Assembly (NCBI GenBank): GCA_022819905.1
Contig: JAJEGJ010000005.1
Span: 28,240-92,239 of the forward strand
Direction: 5' to 3'
Origin: Alphaproteobacteria bacterium
Lineage (GTDB): Bacteria > Pseudomonadota > Alphaproteobacteria > TMED109
DNA: 64,000 nucleotides
This document shows positions 55,147-64,000 of the stretch, piece by piece; the first letter of the stretch is position 1, and each line of letters begins with the position of its first letter. The notes beneath the pieces are model-generated. The model was not told the DNA's origin, searched no databases, and worked only from the letters and a program-made list of their open reading frames with translations. The translations under genes were made by a program, and so were the position numbers.

Positions 55147-56148
55147 TCATTTCCGGCGGGCTGCGTGCTGGAACCACCGATGGGCGCAGCGATCATGCCA
55201 CGGCGTGGTCGACCCTCGGCCGTGAAACCCGACATGTCCGCCGGAGCGTGGAAACAGGCACGTCAGCGCCGGCGCCCGCCGCCAGTCCTGCACGCGATAG
55301 GGCGCGAACGGGACAATTGGATCATCCTGAGCGGTAATCACCAGCGTCGGTACGTTGATCCCCTCCAGAAACTCCTTGGCTGAGCACTGCCGGTAATAGT
55401 CGTCCGCACTGGCATGGCCATGGCTTGGCGCGGTGAAACACTCGTCAAATTCATAAATCGTCCTGGCCCGCGTGATCGCGGATCGCACGCCAGCGTCGAG
55501 CGGCACACCGGACGCCAGCGTTTCCGCCTTCATGTGCGACAGGAACCACCGGTGATAGCCCGTATTCCGCCACCGGAGAATGTTGCTGCAGGTTGCAGCC
55601 AGATCGATCGGGGCGCATACGGAGACTGCTGCCAATACTCGCCTGCAGGCACCGCCCGGTTCCCCCAGGAACTTCAGGAGGATGTTGGCCCCCAGCGAAA
55701 AGCCCATCACCACCACGCCGTCTCCCACCAGTTCCGCAGGAAGTTCCGCGATGAGGTCCGAAAGATCCGTGCTGCTGCCGGCGCAGTACCGCACCCGGCA
55801 GGTAATGCTTGACGGTCCGGCGCCGCGCAGGTTGACGCGCAGCACCGCGTACCCGTGCTCGAGGAAGTAACGGGCGCTGGCTCGCAGGTAGTCGCTGTCT
55901 TCAGACCCGGCCAGCCCGTGAACCAGCAGCAGCAATGGCTGGTTCGCGTCCGTCAGTGGAGAATTCAGCACCGCCTGCTGGCAATCGCCCGACCCGTCCG
56001 ACACCGGCACGCGCAACCGACTGGGCTCGAACTCGGCCAGACTGACGGACCGTCCCCCCAGGGAGTTGCGGCATGTCTGCAGATCCCCTGACCACCACGG
56101 GAGCCTTGGACGAAATTCCGGGAACGCGACTTCTGGACGGATCATCAT
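55147..56148 (-). CDS. Alpha/beta hydrolase, YheT-like
   Basis: 333-residue hydrolase: LLLLVHGLAGSEDSDYLR (oxyanion-hole HG), RVNLRGAG, nucleophile elbow GFSLGAN, late TAQDDPIVPF (Asp) and GGHVGF (His). The family includes YheT and ABHD1/3 esterases or lipases. The ATG at 56148 begins 4 bp after pobA ends, so it is co-transcribed with the aromatic degradation genes and might hydrolyse an aromatic ester. Confidence 0.87.
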   Translation of the reverse strand: MMIRPEVAFPEFRPRLPWWSGDLQTCRNSLGGRSVSLAEFEPSRLRVPVSDGSGDCQQAVLNSPLTDANQPLLLLVHGLAGSEDSDYLRASARYFLEHGYAVLRVNLRGAGPSSITCRVRYCAGSSTDLSDLIAELPAELVGDGVVVMGFSLGANILLKFLGEPGGACRRVLAAVSVCAPIDLAATCSNILRWRNTGYHRWFLSHMKAETLASGVPLDAGVRSAITRARTIYEFDECFTAPSHGHASADDYYRQCSAKEFLEGINVPTLVITAQDDPIVPFAPYRVQDWRRAPALTCLFPRSGGHVGFHGRGSTTPWHDRCAHRWFQHAARRK

Positions 56149-56152
56149 CAGT

Positions 56153-58727
<2,575 letters not shown>

Positions 58728-58748
58728 GCGGGTGCGACTGCAGGCAGC

Positions 58749-59345
58749 TCAGACATCGAAGAAGACGGTCTCGCGTTCCCCCTGCATGTGAATGTCAAAA
58801 CTATACGTGCGGCTCGAATGAGCGTCGTCGCACCGTGCGATCAGCGTGTCCCGCCGGCTGCGGGGTACCGCGCACAGCACCGGGTCCCGGAGATTCGCCT
58901 CGTGCTCGTCAGCGAAGTAGATGCGCGTGACCACGTGGCGCAGCAGGCCGCGCATGAACAGGGTGACCTGCAAGTGCGGAGCCTGACGTCCGTCGACGCT
59001 GCCGGGCTTGATCGTGTCGAACTCGAACCGGCCGTCCGGCCTGGCACCCGTCCCCACCCTGCCGAACCCGGTGAACGGAGCGTTGGACGGACCGGACGGC
59101 GGTTCGTTCGCGAAGCCGTCGCAGCGGCCGGCTGCATCTGCCTGCCAGATCTCGATCAGGGCGTCCGGAATCACGGCCCCGGCGCCATCGAACACGCGTC
59201 CGACAATCCGGATGCGTTGGCCCACGGCCTGATCCGTCACCATGGTTCCGCTGCCAATCGCGGTCCCCGCAAATCCGTACTGGTCCGGCACGAGACCGAA
59301 GCCGAAGAACGGCCCGATCGTCTGCGAGGGGGTTTGTCGCGGCAT
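58749..59345 (-). CDS. pcaG: Protocatechuate 3,4-dioxygenase alpha subunit
   Basis: 198 residues. TPSQTIGPFF at the start, RVFDGAGAVIPDALIEIWQADAAGR, and HLQVTLFMRGLLRHVVTRIYF match intradiol dioxygenase alpha chains. The alpha subunit lacks the iron ligands of the beta chain. Start ATG 59345, 6 bp after pcaH. Confidence 0.95.
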   Translation of the reverse strand: MPRQTPSQTIGPFFGFGLVPDQYGFAGTAIGSGTMVTDQAVGQRIRIVGRVFDGAGAVIPDALIEIWQADAAGRCDGFANEPPSGPSNAPFTGFGRVGTGARPDGRFEFDTIKPGSVDGRQAPHLQVTLFMRGLLRHVVTRIYFADEHEANLRDPVLCAVPRSRRDTLIARCDDAHSSRTYSFDIHMQGERETVFFDV

Positions 59346-59351
59346 CTGGCC

Positions 59352-60047
59352 CTAAGCCTCGCGCGGCGTCGCCCTGGGGCCGCGCAGGACAAGGTCGAAC
59401 CGGAAGGCGAGCGCGACGCCGGGCTCGGTGCGGTCCAGCTCGAACTGGGCCACCAGCAGGTCGCGGGCATCCCCCGGCACGCTGTTGAAGATGGGATCCA
59501 GCGGCAGCAGCGGATCCCCCTGGAAGTACATTTGCGTCACCAGCCGCGAACCGAAGTCGGGCCCGAACAGCGACAGATGAATGTGGTTGGGCCGCCAGGC
59601 GTTGGGGTGATTCTGCCACGGGTATGCACCAGGTTTGATGGTGCGAAAGCCGTAATGTCCGGTGGCATCGGATCGACAGCGCCCGGTACCGAGAAAGTTC
59701 GGGTCGAGCGGGGCATCGTGCTGATCGGTTGGCTGGATGTATCTGCCGGCCGCATTCGCCTGCCAGATTTCGAGCAGCGCACCTGGCACGGGCCGTCCCG
59801 CTTCGTCTGTGATCCGACCGCTGACGATGATCCGTTCCCCGACGGGTTCGCCGTTGCGGCGCCCATTCCTGGTGAGGTCGGCGTCCAGCAGGGACAGCGC
59901 CGAGTCGTCGCGGACCGGACCCGCGTGCATCGACGAAAAACCGGGTACCCGAAGGGGCGGCTGCGTGGGTGCCCTTAAGCGTGTCGACACGTAGTCGGGA
60001 TACCGATAGGGCGGCTGGCTTGATCTGTCCGACTCGCTGGTCGTCAT
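59352..60047 (-). CDS. pcaH: Protocatechuate 3,4-dioxygenase beta subunit
   Basis: 231-residue iron-binding chain of the intradiol dioxygenase that opens protocatechuate between the two hydroxyls. Ligand regions: GRYIQPTDQHDAPLDPNF (Tyr), GHYGFRTIKPGAYPW (Tyr), and RPNHIHLSLFG (both His). ATG 60047 with GGGAGG 3 bp upstream. It is the first gene of the pca-pob operon; pcaC and pcaD do not follow, so later steps must be encoded elsewhere. Confidence 0.95.
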   Translation of the reverse strand: MTTSESDRSSQPPYRYPDYVSTRLRAPTQPPLRVPGFSSMHAGPVRDDSALSLLDADLTRNGRRNGEPVGERIIVSGRITDEAGRPVPGALLEIWQANAAGRYIQPTDQHDAPLDPNFLGTGRCRSDATGHYGFRTIKPGAYPWQNHPNAWRPNHIHLSLFGPDFGSRLVTQMYFQGDPLLPLDPIFNSVPGDARDLLVAQFELDRTEPGVALAFRFDLVLRGPRATPREA

Positions 60048-60215
60048 CCGCGCCTCCCGGTGCAGTGCCGACGGACATTCGGAAACGTCAATCGTCGACC
60101 ACCGACCACGCCGCCGCAAGCGCCCGGCGCCCACCGCCGCAAACGCAAGTGGAAATCGGCGGCTGTCCTACCTGCCGATCGGAGCGGGGCTCTGCCCAAA
60201 CGCCCCAACGCGCGG

Positions 60216-61487
60216 TTAACAGCCAAGACCCTGTGACATCTGGGCATAACTGGTGAAGGGAACTGCGCACATCCGATTCCAGTCCGCCTTCTCGATGACG
60301 GGCCGGTTCAGCAGTTCGATCATGTCGTCGAACTTCTCGAGCGCTGTGCAATCCACGACGTCCGGGTCTGCCGCCACGCGGTGTTGCGGCCAGACGTGGT
60401 CACGAGCGTTACGCCAAAATTCGCTGTCGTACTGGGAGCCGCAGGAATAGTGCCAACCGACAAACAGGCCGTAGCAGAGCATGTTGTTGACGAGAAACCG
60501 ATTGACCACTGGTGCGTCGCGCTCAAGCGTTTCGACCGGACGGTTTAGACGGATGTGGAGCACCATCCCGATCTGCAACTGGGCCGACACGATCGCGGTT
60601 GCTTCGAGGGGCTCCATGAAGGCCGCAGCATTGCCGATGCGGGCCACTGCGCCATCGTAGATCTGACGGTGGACGAAATTGGGAAACGGGATTACGGCGC
60701 GCTGCTCAAATTCGGAGACACCGTCGGCATTAAGAAACGCGTCAAAGTCCGCTTCGACGTCGTCGAGGCTGGATACCTCGCGATTGAAGATGTACCCGTA
60801 CGACGTGTGAACCGTGAGCGGAATCACGAATATCCACCCGTGCGGACGGGCGACTGCGCGGGTGTAGGTGTGTTGCAGTACTGGCCCCTCCCCGCTTTCC
60901 ACGACGATTGCCGGGCAGCGACGGATGACCGCCGTATTGGTGGGAATAAAGGAAATGTCGATGTGGTGATCGGGATGGAGTTCTTTGGGAAACCCGCGGG
61001 CATCGAAGACCAGGTCGTAGCGTTCCGGCGCCCGCTCCTCGAACTCCACTTCCGCGCCGCCCTCCACCCTCGCGATGTTCACCACGTTCGCGTCGATGTG
61101 GTGCGCACGCGTGCTTTCGTGCAGCAATTCCGCCATGAAGTCGGCGGACAGGTGGTAGGCGTAGGACACCTGCTGCGGCGTGAAGTAGTGCGTGAAGTCT
61201 CGATTGCGCCGGCCCCAGCCCTCGAATGCCACCCCGTACTTGCGAGTTCCTTTCAATCGCTGCTGCACGGCCGCATGCGGCAACTTCGTGAGTTGCTGCA
61301 ATTGCTGAACGAGGCTGGGCCAACTGCCTTCACCCACGCCGATGACCGGGATGCGCGAGTCATAGATGTGGTGCAGTTCGTAATCGCTGTCGGGATGGAG
61401 ACTCGTTACGCTTGCGGCTGCCAGCGAACCTGCGGTTCCCCGCCCGACAATCGCGATCTTCCTTAAGGATTTGCCGTCCGGCACCAC
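60216..61487 (-). CDS. Tryptophan-halogenase-like FAD-dependent protein
   Basis: 423-residue flavoprotein, shorter than the ~500-540 residues of most PrnA-like enzymes. FAD loop IAIVGRGTAGSLAA (12-25), GVGEGSWPSL (51-59) and GNAAAFMEPLEATA match the family. The halogenase Lys appears as K83 in TRKYGVAFEGW. The WxWxIP motif is partly degenerate: W218-I-F220-V-I-P, with Phe for the second Trp. True chlorination is thus uncertain; other family members are hydroxylase-like. GTG 61487. It is 168 bp upstream of pcaH on the same strand and 1.4 kb from a Trp-ending RiPP precursor. Confidence 0.75.
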   Translation of the reverse strand: MVPDGKSLRKIAIVGRGTAGSLAAASVTSLHPDSDYELHHIYDSRIPVIGVGEGSWPSLVQQLQQLTKLPHAAVQQRLKGTRKYGVAFEGWGRRNRDFTHYFTPQQVSYAYHLSADFMAELLHESTRAHHIDANVVNIARVEGGAEVEFEERAPERYDLVFDARGFPKELHPDHHIDISFIPTNTAVIRRCPAIVVESGEGPVLQHTYTRAVARPHGWIFVIPLTVHTSYGYIFNREVSSLDDVEADFDAFLNADGVSEFEQRAVIPFPNFVHRQIYDGAVARIGNAAAFMEPLEATAIVSAQLQIGMVLHIRLNRPVETLERDAPVVNRFLVNNMLCYGLFVGWHYSCGSQYDSEFWRNARDHVWPQHRVAADPDVVDCTALEKFDDMIELLNRPVIEKADWNRMCAVPFTSYAQMSQGLGC

Positions 61488-61579
61488 TTACCTGCGAGGC
61501 TTCCGTGGGGGTCTGTCGATCATCTGTCCGAGAGCGCTCATCTCTGGCGCTGAAACCCGGACAAGCGGGTTCGCTCCCC

Positions 61580-61601
61580 GGCCTGCCTCAGGCGGCAGGC
61601 C
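61580..61601. terminator. GC-rich stem-loop between two leftward genes
   Basis: Arms GGCCTGCC (61580-61587) and GGCAGGCC (61594-61601) are perfect complements with a 6-nt loop. It lies after the lipoprotein-sorting-like gene's stop and before the halogenase-like gene's start. There is no T-run, so it could be a weak terminator or a processing site. Confidence 0.35.
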
Positions 61602-61644
61602 GCCTCGAGAGCCCTCGTGCCCGCGCCCGTGATGCCGAATGGCA

Positions 61645-62457
61645 TCAGCGCACGCGTCGGAGCGCGGTCTGGGTGAATTCGCTGTCATCAAGATTCGTGC
61701 GGAACTGAAAATCCGTCCAGTGCAGGACCGTGCTCGCGCCGGTCAGGTGATTCACCATCGTCTGCTCTTCTGCCCGCCAGTACTGATCCAGATACTGGCG
61801 ATAATTGGTGAGCGTGAGTGTCTTCAGATGCGAGCCCTTCCGGTCGTAGAGCTCCATCTTCCAGGTTCGAAGTTCGCCCGCATCCTGCCACACGACCTTC
61901 CGGCTGTAGCCGGATTTCTCATCTAGCGGAACCTGTTCGGTCACCGTACAGGTCAGTTCGCCGCAGGGTTCATCGCGAAGATACTTGTAGGTGTACTCCT
62001 CCACCTCGGGAGGGCTCATGTCCTCGTACGAGAACTCACTTCCCATGAATGACCCTGAGCGCTTCGCCGCGCTGATGCGCTTCACCCTTTTCAGGGCGGG
62101 CAGATACAGCCACTGGTCATCTTGTGTGTTGATGTGAGCATGGGTCAGGAGCGCGGTTCCCTGAACGTCTCGCGGCTGATCGAACACGAACAGGCTCTTG
62201 TCGCCATCCGTCAGCACCTCCAGAACCTTGAACCGCATCTGGCGCACGCTCTCGCGGCCATGCCGGTCGCGGAGCACCATCGTCAATTCGGCAGAGAAAT
62301 CCCCGAAACCCTCGTTCCGGGCGCTTGCTTCACTCGCAATCCGGAGCCCTTTTTCCTCCGGTGTCTCGGCCTGGGCCTGGGTGCGCGGCAGGCACATGCC
62401 CGCCATGGCTAGAACCAGGGCAACGGCCCAGGCACCGCGGAGACATTGGAACCCCAT
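61645..62457 (-). CDS. Outer membrane lipoprotein-sorting-like protein (LolA-like fold)
   Basis: ~270 residues. A signal peptide (GAWAVALVLAMAGMCLPRTQAQA) precedes a LolA-like periplasmic domain: MVLRDRHGRESVRQMRFKVLE, RDVQGTALLTH, WLYLPALKRVKRIS, SGSFMGSEFSYEDM. Proteins of this type are often partners of RND/MMPL-type exporters, but no exporter is in the window. ATG 62457 is chosen because it places the signal peptide first; the frame is open to 62676 (another ATG at 62511). Divergent from the RiPP precursor. Confidence 0.8.
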   Translation of the reverse strand: MGFQCLRGAWAVALVLAMAGMCLPRTQAQAETPEEKGLRIASEASARNEGFGDFSAELTMVLRDRHGRESVRQMRFKVLEVLTDGDKSLFVFDQPRDVQGTALLTHAHINTQDDQWLYLPALKRVKRISAAKRSGSFMGSEFSYEDMSPPEVEEYTYKYLRDEPCGELTCTVTEQVPLDEKSGYSRKVVWQDAGELRTWKMELYDRKGSHLKTLTLTNYRQYLDQYWRAEEQTMVNHLTGASTVLHWTDFQFRTNLDDSEFTQTALRRVR

Positions 62458-62799
62458 CGCCCGGTTTTGGCCTGGGCAGCAACGCCAGGCGGATTCGCGG
62501 TGGATCAACATCCGTTCAGGTCCCCTGCTGGACATGCTGCATTGTACCGTGAATCGATTCCGGGACCTCCCGCAGGAGTTCGTGACTGGAAGCGCAAGGG
62601 ACGCCCACGCCGCGGGAGGAACCTGCCCAACAGGCTTGTGCTGCAGAGATCCGATTCGTTGGCACGCGATGGACACGGCTCCTCCACCTCCGGAAACTCA
62701 GCGCAAATTTACGGATGCGAACGGGAACAGAAAGGCGGATGGGAAGGAGAATCCGCGGTGCCAGCGGTGATCGCGGCGCAGGTCATCAGCCTAAAAAGG
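62458..62799. other. Divergent intergenic region left of the RiPP precursor
   Basis: Region upstream of both the lipoprotein-sorting-like gene and the RiPP precursor. The part nearest the precursor becomes AT-rich. A reading frame joins in from 62715 on the plus strand, but lacks a Shine-Dalgarno and any domain before 62883. Confidence 0.4.
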
Positions 62800-62863
62800 T
62801 TGCATTTTTCGGCATCTTTGTGTATGCTATCAGCCGTCCCTTGACGGACGTGAATCGTCACGT
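62800..62863 (+). promoter_or_regulatory. Promoter and inverted repeat before the RiPP precursor
   Basis: TTGCAT (62800-62805), 17 bp, TATGCT (62823-62828) resembles a sigma-70 promoter. The inverted repeat ACGTGA (62848-62853) / TCACGT (62858-62863), with a 4-nt loop, lies in the short leader just before the Shine-Dalgarno and could be an operator or an RNA hairpin controlling translation. Confidence 0.5.
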
Positions 62864-62882
62864 TTGGAGGAAGGAGATCGTC

Positions 62883-63134
62883 ATGCGTAGCGGCGATGAC
62901 ATGCTGAAGCAAATTGTTGAGAAGTCCTCGTTGGACCCCGAATTCAGACAACAGCTTCTGGCGAATCCCAAGAGTACCATTAGCGAGGAATTGGGTATCA
63001 CAATACCTGAGTCCATGAATATCAAAGTGCATGAAAGTGACATGCAGACCGTGCATGTCGCGCTTCCGCCAGATCCCAACATCACCGAGGAGCAACTCGA
63101 GGCTATTTCGGCTGGTCTTTGCTGCTGCTGGTAA
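62883..63134 (+). CDS. RiPP precursor peptide with NHLP-type leader and LCCCW core
   Basis: 83 residues. The body (LKQIVEKSSLDPEFRQQLL..NPK, LGITIPESMNIKVHES, PPDPNITEEQLEAISAG) matches the nitrile-hydratase-alpha-like leader peptides (NHLP) of RiPP precursors. The leader ends in Ala-Gly at 77-78, a cleavage site of the double-Gly kind, leaving only Leu-Cys-Cys-Cys-Trp. The Shine-Dalgarno GGAGGAAGGAG is very strong. No modifying enzyme or protease/exporter is recognised in the window; they may lie to the right. What is done to the cysteines (azoles, thioethers, metal binding) is unknown. Confidence 0.83.
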   Translation: MRSGDDMLKQIVEKSSLDPEFRQQLLANPKSTISEELGITIPESMNIKVHESDMQTVHVALPPDPNITEEQLEAISAGLCCCW

Positions 63135-63175
63135 TCTCTGAAACCGGCGGGCGGGCGGTCAAGATTCCGGGTTGA

Positions 63176-63203
63176 TCGAAACCACGTTTCGACGTGGCTT
63201 CGA
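63176..63203 (+). terminator. Stem-loop after the RiPP precursor
   Basis: TCGAA-a-CCACGT (63176-63187) pairs with ACGTGG-c-TTCGA (63192-63203) around a TTCG loop, with one mismatch. A pyrimidine-rich stretch follows. Likely the terminator of the precursor transcript, 42 bp after the stop. Confidence 0.5.
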
Positions 63204-63220
63204 CTCACTTTCCTTCCCCG

Positions 63221-63253
63221 AGCGGGCGCGCCTGATGGTGGGGCACGCCCGCT
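63221..63253. terminator. Second stem-loop between converging genes
   Basis: AGCGGGCG (63221-63228) and CGCCCGCT (63246-63253) are perfect complements with a 17-nt loop. It lies 11 bp beyond the stop of the leftward gene and could terminate it, or act in both directions with the preceding hairpin. Confidence 0.4.
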
Positions 63254-63264
63254 GAACGCCGTTG

Positions 63265-64000
63265 TCAGGAGGTGGCCGCTCCGGACAGCACCATGAACAC
63301 GTAGGCTTTGGCTTCTCGAAGCCCATTACCGGATATGACCAGCTTTATGTGGTGTATGCCGCGCAGGTGCCAATAACGCCCAGACTTCGCGAAGAGCGGC
63401 TTCGGTCTCGACACCCAGCCCGCGAGCGCAGCGACCTTCTCCGGGACGACTAGACCCTCGTGGCCTAGTGCCGCCAGAAACGGGTCCCAATCGCCTGGGC
63501 CGTCCAGCCAATAACGTGCATCTCTTGTGTACCGCTGCTTGACCATGAACGTCAGGCCGAGCGTTGGACCGAGACCGTCTTCCTGAATATCAACGTTCAC
63601 CCCTGCCCTCGCGACGTTCGCGCGCCGCGCGAATCGGGACATCACAACTTCGACCGCCGGGATCTGACCCGGCCAGCCCGTGTCTTCGAGATAGGAACAG
63701 AGGTCCTGCTGCGCGTCGAAGCCCATGATGGCCAACCGGATGGCTCGTGAACGAGACGGAAATACTCCGAACGAATCCATGCGCGTTCCCGGTGGCTGCG
63801 CCAGGTATACGCGCCGGACGTTCTCGCGTTCGGAATCGTTCCGCTCCCAGCCTGCACAGGACACAAGGGCGTCCACCACCGTGCCGACGTCGTCCGCCTG
63901 GCCACGGGCGCCGATGATCGGTCGCGTTCCGGGCCGCAGAAACATGCCCGGATACTGGCGCTCGCCCTCCCGGGCCGAGCCGATGTCATATTCCAGCATC
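63265..64000 (-). CDS. Unrecognised protein near the RiPP precursor, C-terminal part
   Basis: At least 244 residues, running off the right edge; the Met at 63999 is probably internal. I cannot name the family with confidence. Visible traits: no signal peptide or membrane segment in this part, an acidic, Trp-rich sequence, GWPGQ near residue 129, NVDIQEDGLGPTLGLTFM, and the C-terminal HIKLVISGNGLREAKAYVFM. The pattern reminds me of unnamed proteins seen beside RiPP cyclases in cyanobacteria, but that is memory, not evidence. It is convergent with the precursor, with two hairpins between. Confidence 0.5.
   Translation of the reverse strand, partial: MLEYDIGSAREGERQYPGMFLRPGTRPIIGARGQADDVGTVVDALVSCAGWERNDSERENVRRVYLAQPPGTRMDSFGVFPSRSRAIRLAIMGFDAQQDLCSYLEDTGWPGQIPAVEVVMSRFARRANVARAGVNVDIQEDGLGPTLGLTFMVKQRYTRDARYWLDGPGDWDPFLAALGHEGLVVPEKVAALAGWVSRPKPLFAKSGRYWHLRGIHHIKLVISGNGLREAKAYVFMVLSGAATS

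Overview
The window is GC-rich, densely packed bacterial DNA. It most likely comes from an alphaproteobacterium. The evidence is a set of gene neighbourhoods that are characteristic of that class as I know it: proS-lolC-lolD-dnaE; bamE near yceD-rpmF-plsX-ihfA-merR; ubiK next to lgt-midA-pgeF; dac-tmk-holB-metG-tatD; and pyrB-pyrC-plsY. Genes overlap by start/stop fusions (ATGA, GTGA) throughout and GTG starts are common. I saw no rRNA, tRNA, CRISPR array or insertion sequence. A marine or host-associated lifestyle is possible (TRAP transporter, toxin-antitoxin pair, a small single-module PKS), but that is inference.

Layout. 1-7.2 kb: end of a Sua5 gene, then the leftward operon proS-lolC-lolD-dnaE. 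7.6-16.5 kb: accessory metabolism, with a nucleoside deoxyribosyltransferase, an isocitrate-lyase-like gene coupled to a dctPQM TRAP transporter, a secreted rhodanese, a LacI regulator, a YghU-type GST and an aminotransferase. 17-28.4 kb: a leftward biosynthetic cluster consisting of a single-module reducing PKS (split by a frameshift), a B12-dependent radical SAM enzyme, and a fusion of a thioester reductase with a sulfotransferase. 28.4-29.2 kb is gene-free and probably carries the cluster promoter. 29.2-34.8 kb: bamE, an acetolactate-synthase-like enzyme, then yceD-rpmF-plsX-ihfA-merR, with no fabH. 34.8-48.5 kb: core genes, namely a GST, proC, ubiK, lgt, midA, pgeF, a cytochrome c, tatD, metG, holB, tmk, dac, pyrB, a dihydroorotase-like pseudoenzyme and plsY. 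48.8-55.1 kb: a patchwork of a mobile mystery protein A/B pair, an AlkB-type monooxygenase fused to a GlnE-like domain, an RraA-family protein and vapBC. 55.1-60.0 kb: a leftward protocatechuate/4-hydroxybenzoate operon (pcaH-pcaG-pcaB-pobA-yheT). 60.2-64 kb: a tryptophan-halogenase-like flavoprotein, an outer-membrane lipoprotein-sorting-like protein, a RiPP precursor with an NHLP-type leader and a five-residue Leu-Cys-Cys-Cys-Trp tail, and the end of an unnamed protein running off the window.

Three things stand out as possibly undescribed. The PKS/radical SAM/reductase-sulfotransferase set reads like a pathway that builds a saturated acyl chain, tailors it, releases it by reduction and sulfates it. 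The AlkB-GlnE fusion joins an alkane-hydroxylase-like membrane enzyme to an adenylyltransferase domain whose catalytic acidic pair is altered. The RiPP precursor at the right edge has an extremely short Cys-rich core, its own promoter and hairpins, and an orphan Trp-halogenase-like gene nearby.

Limits: all assignments rest on reading motifs and overall family resemblance by eye, with no database search. Starts without a clear Shine-Dalgarno sequence are marked as uncertain.
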